DNA of 7,066 bases from PALSA-607 sp036509315 (lineage in GTDB: Bacteria > Actinomycetota > Actinomycetes > Acidothermales > Acidothermaceae). The DNA lies in NCBI GenBank assembly GCA_036509315.1, contig DATCFU010000059.1:1-7066 (forward strand), in the 5' to 3' direction. Shown piece by piece: positions 5,720-7,066 of the stretch (its first letter is position 1; every line of letters starts with the position of its first letter). The notes under the pieces were generated by a model. It worked only from the letters and a program-made list of their open reading frames with translations. It was not told where the DNA came from and searched no databases. The position numbers were made by a program, and so were the translations under genes.

Positions 5720-7066
5720 GTGAGCGCACAGTTGAAGCCCGACGCTGCCGCGGTCGAAGCACTGCCGATCACGACGTCCGACGATCCCGGGCCCGCATCG
5801 CATGGCGGTGCGCTCCTCACCGCGTTGCTGATCGAGCACGGGGTTACCCACGTCTTCGGACTGCCGGGCGGCCAGACGCTTGCGCTGTACGACGGGATCG
5901 CATCTCGCAGCGACACCATTGAGCACGTGCTCGTACGTGACGAGCGCAGCGCCGCATATGCAGCGGACGCGTACGCGCGGGTCACGGGTCGGGTCGGGGT
6001 CTGTGACGCGACGGTCGGGCCCGGTGCGGCGAAGCTCCCCTCGGGTTTGGCGGAGGCACTCGGGTCGTCGATCCCGGTAGTGGCGTTGGTGAGCGACCTG
6101 CCGGTCAGGCTCGCGATCCACGCCTACCGCAGCGCCGCGTCGCAGGCGCTTGACCAGGCTGCGCTGCTGGCATCGGTGACTAAGTGGCACGCGACAGTGC
6201 CCAGCCTGGCGACTATGCCGGCGCTCGTGCGTCAGGCATTCCGCGAAGCTACGACTGGCCGCCCCGGACCGGTGGCGCTCTTCTTGCCACAAGACGTACT
6301 TGACGCTCAGTTGCCTTCCGAGCTTGTGGGGTTGTTGCGGCCCGACCATGAGCAGCCACCGGGATCAGCGCCCCAGCGATTTGGAGCAGTCACGCCCTTC
6401 AGAATCATGCCTGCGGTGCCTGACGTGGAGGCTGTCGCTCGCGCCCTGAGCGGCGCCGAGCGCCCGCTGATCCTCGCTGGCGGCGGTGTGCTGTCATCGG
6501 GCGCCGAGCAGGTATTGCAGGAGTGCGCGGAGCTGCTCGGAGCCGCGGTCGCGACCACGTTGACCGGCAAGGGTGCGATCGCCGAGACGCACCCGCTGGC
6601 GGTTGGAGTACACGGCGTGATGGGCGCCGAGTCGGCGACTGCCGCAATGGACGACGCCGACGTCGTGCTGTTGGTGGGCGCGAAGTCCAGCGGTGGCGCG
6701 ACTTTCGGCTGGACGAAGCCGCGCGCGGACCAGATCGTCGTGCAGATCGACATCGACCCACTCGAACTCGGGCGTGCTTTCCCGCTGGCGGCGGCGATGC
6801 TCGCTGATGCCCGTCAGGGGCTCGCCGCACTGTCCGAGAAGCTGCGGAGCACCGGCGCCGAATCGCTGTCGCGGCAGCCGTGGCGCGAGAGCGTGCGCCT
6901 GCACAAGCACAGTTGGGCAACCCGTCGTGACTCGGAGCGCTCGAGTATCGGCGAACCGATCGCGCCGCAGCGCGTGCTCGGCGAACTCGAGAAGGCGATG
7001 GCGCCAGCCGACGTATTGGTCTGCGACGCGAGCCTGTCCAGTGGGTGGGGTGGTGCCTACTTCGAA
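5720..7066 (+). CDS. Thiamine-diphosphate-dependent acetolactate-synthase-like enzyme (3' end missing)
   Basis: The first 449 codons are in the window, the frame is open to the last base, and a typical member would have roughly 550-600. The N-terminal ThDP-pyrimidine domain (about 28-195) shows HVFGLPGG (44-51), the catalytic-type glutamate E75 in RDERSAAYAADAYAR, and VGPGAAKLPSGLAEAL (99-114). The central domain (about 235-372) has LILAGGGVLSSGAE (250-263) and TGKGAIAETHPL (282-293). The C-terminal domain opens with DASLSSGWGGAYFE (436-449); the GDG...N cofactor motif would lie beyond the edge. E75 argues against classical glyoxylate carboligase, where this residue is a valine in the E. coli enzyme. 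The first 27 residues are an extra tail. It is under operator O3 beside lacI, which suggests a catabolic carboligase, decarboxylase or hydrolase rather than branched-chain amino acid synthesis; no small-subunit gene is visible. The substrate is unknown. Confidence 0.9.
   Translation, partial: MSAQLKPDAAAVEALPITTSDDPGPASHGGALLTALLIEHGVTHVFGLPGGQTLALYDGIASRSDTIEHVLVRDERSAAYAADAYARVTGRVGVCDATVGPGAAKLPSGLAEALGSSIPVVALVSDLPVRLAIHAYRSAASQALDQAALLASVTKWHATVPSLATMPALVRQAFREATTGRPGPVALFLPQDVLDAQLPSELVGLLRPDHEQPPGSAPQRFGAVTPFRIMPAVPDVEAVARALSGAERPLILAGGGVLSSGAEQVLQECAELLGAAVATTLTGKGAIAETHPLAVGVHGVMGAESATAAMDDADVVLLVGAKSSGGATFGWTKPRADQIVVQIDIDPLELGRAFPLAAAMLADARQGLAALSEKLRSTGAESLSRQPWRESVRLHKHSWATRRDSERSSIGEPIAPQRVLGELEKAMAPADVLVCDASLSSGWGGAYFE

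Noticed and set aside
5707..5922. Short plus-strand frame starting at ATG 5707
   Set aside because: It is out of frame with the clear ThDP enzyme, which begins at GTG 5720 with a good Shine-Dalgarno; its product is Arg-rich and featureless.
5585..6349. A 254-codon minus-strand open frame opposite the ThDP-enzyme gene
   Set aside because: The translation is Arg/Cys/His-rich with no family features and crosses the promoter and operator of the real gene.
5720..7066. Calling the ThDP enzyme glyoxylate carboligase and the 142-1071 protein tartronate semialdehyde reductase
   Set aside because: The pairing is suggestive, but the ThDP enzyme keeps E75 where E. coli glyoxylate carboligase has valine, and the dehydrogenase motifs are generic to its family.

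Overview
The window is GC-rich and densely coded, with GTG starts, purine-rich Shine-Dalgarno sites and short intergenic gaps. Together with the protein sequences this suggests a high-GC actinobacterium (Rhodococcus, Gordonia, Nocardia or Pseudonocardia-like). That is an inference from composition and protein style; nothing in the window fixes the genus.

Layout: (1) 1-141, no supported gene. (2) 142-1071 (-), a beta-hydroxyacid / 3-hydroxyisobutyrate dehydrogenase-type NAD(P)H oxidoreductase. (3) 1207-2130 (+), divergent from it, a substrate-binding-protein-like (NMT1/THI5/SsuA-type) protein that has no signal peptide and no transporter partner in view. (4) 2131-2177, a convergent gap with a tandem 13-bp repeat and a hairpin. 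(5) 4360-2178 (-), two tandem paralogous alpha/beta hydrolases with an N-terminal helical domain, resembling 2,6-dihydropseudooxynicotine hydrolase (DhpH) and FrsA, separated by 14 bp and almost certainly co-transcribed. (6) 4501-5646 (+), a LacI/GalR-family regulator. (7) 5720-7066 (+), a thiamine-diphosphate-dependent acetolactate-synthase-like enzyme that runs off the window end.

The main find is regulatory. The same 14-bp LacI-type operator, TGCAATCGnTTGyA with a central CpG, occurs three times, and each copy sits in a promoter region: 1134-1147 (dehydrogenase / SBP-like divergent region), 4371-4384 (hydrolase pair, facing lacI) and 5691-5704 (ThDP enzyme, within a perfect 16-bp palindrome). 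Each lies downstream of a perfect TTGACA -35 box on the regulated strand. With the resident LacI-family gene, this defines a compact local regulon linking the dehydrogenase, the hydrolases and the ThDP enzyme, and possibly the SBP-like gene and lacI itself.

Working model (inference): this is an inducible catabolic cluster. Hydrolases cleave a C-C or ester bond of an unknown substrate, the ThDP enzyme acts on a 2-oxo acid or dione, and the dehydrogenase reduces or oxidises the resulting hydroxy-acid or semialdehyde. The LacI protein would release the promoters when an intermediate accumulates. The substrate cannot be named from this sequence.
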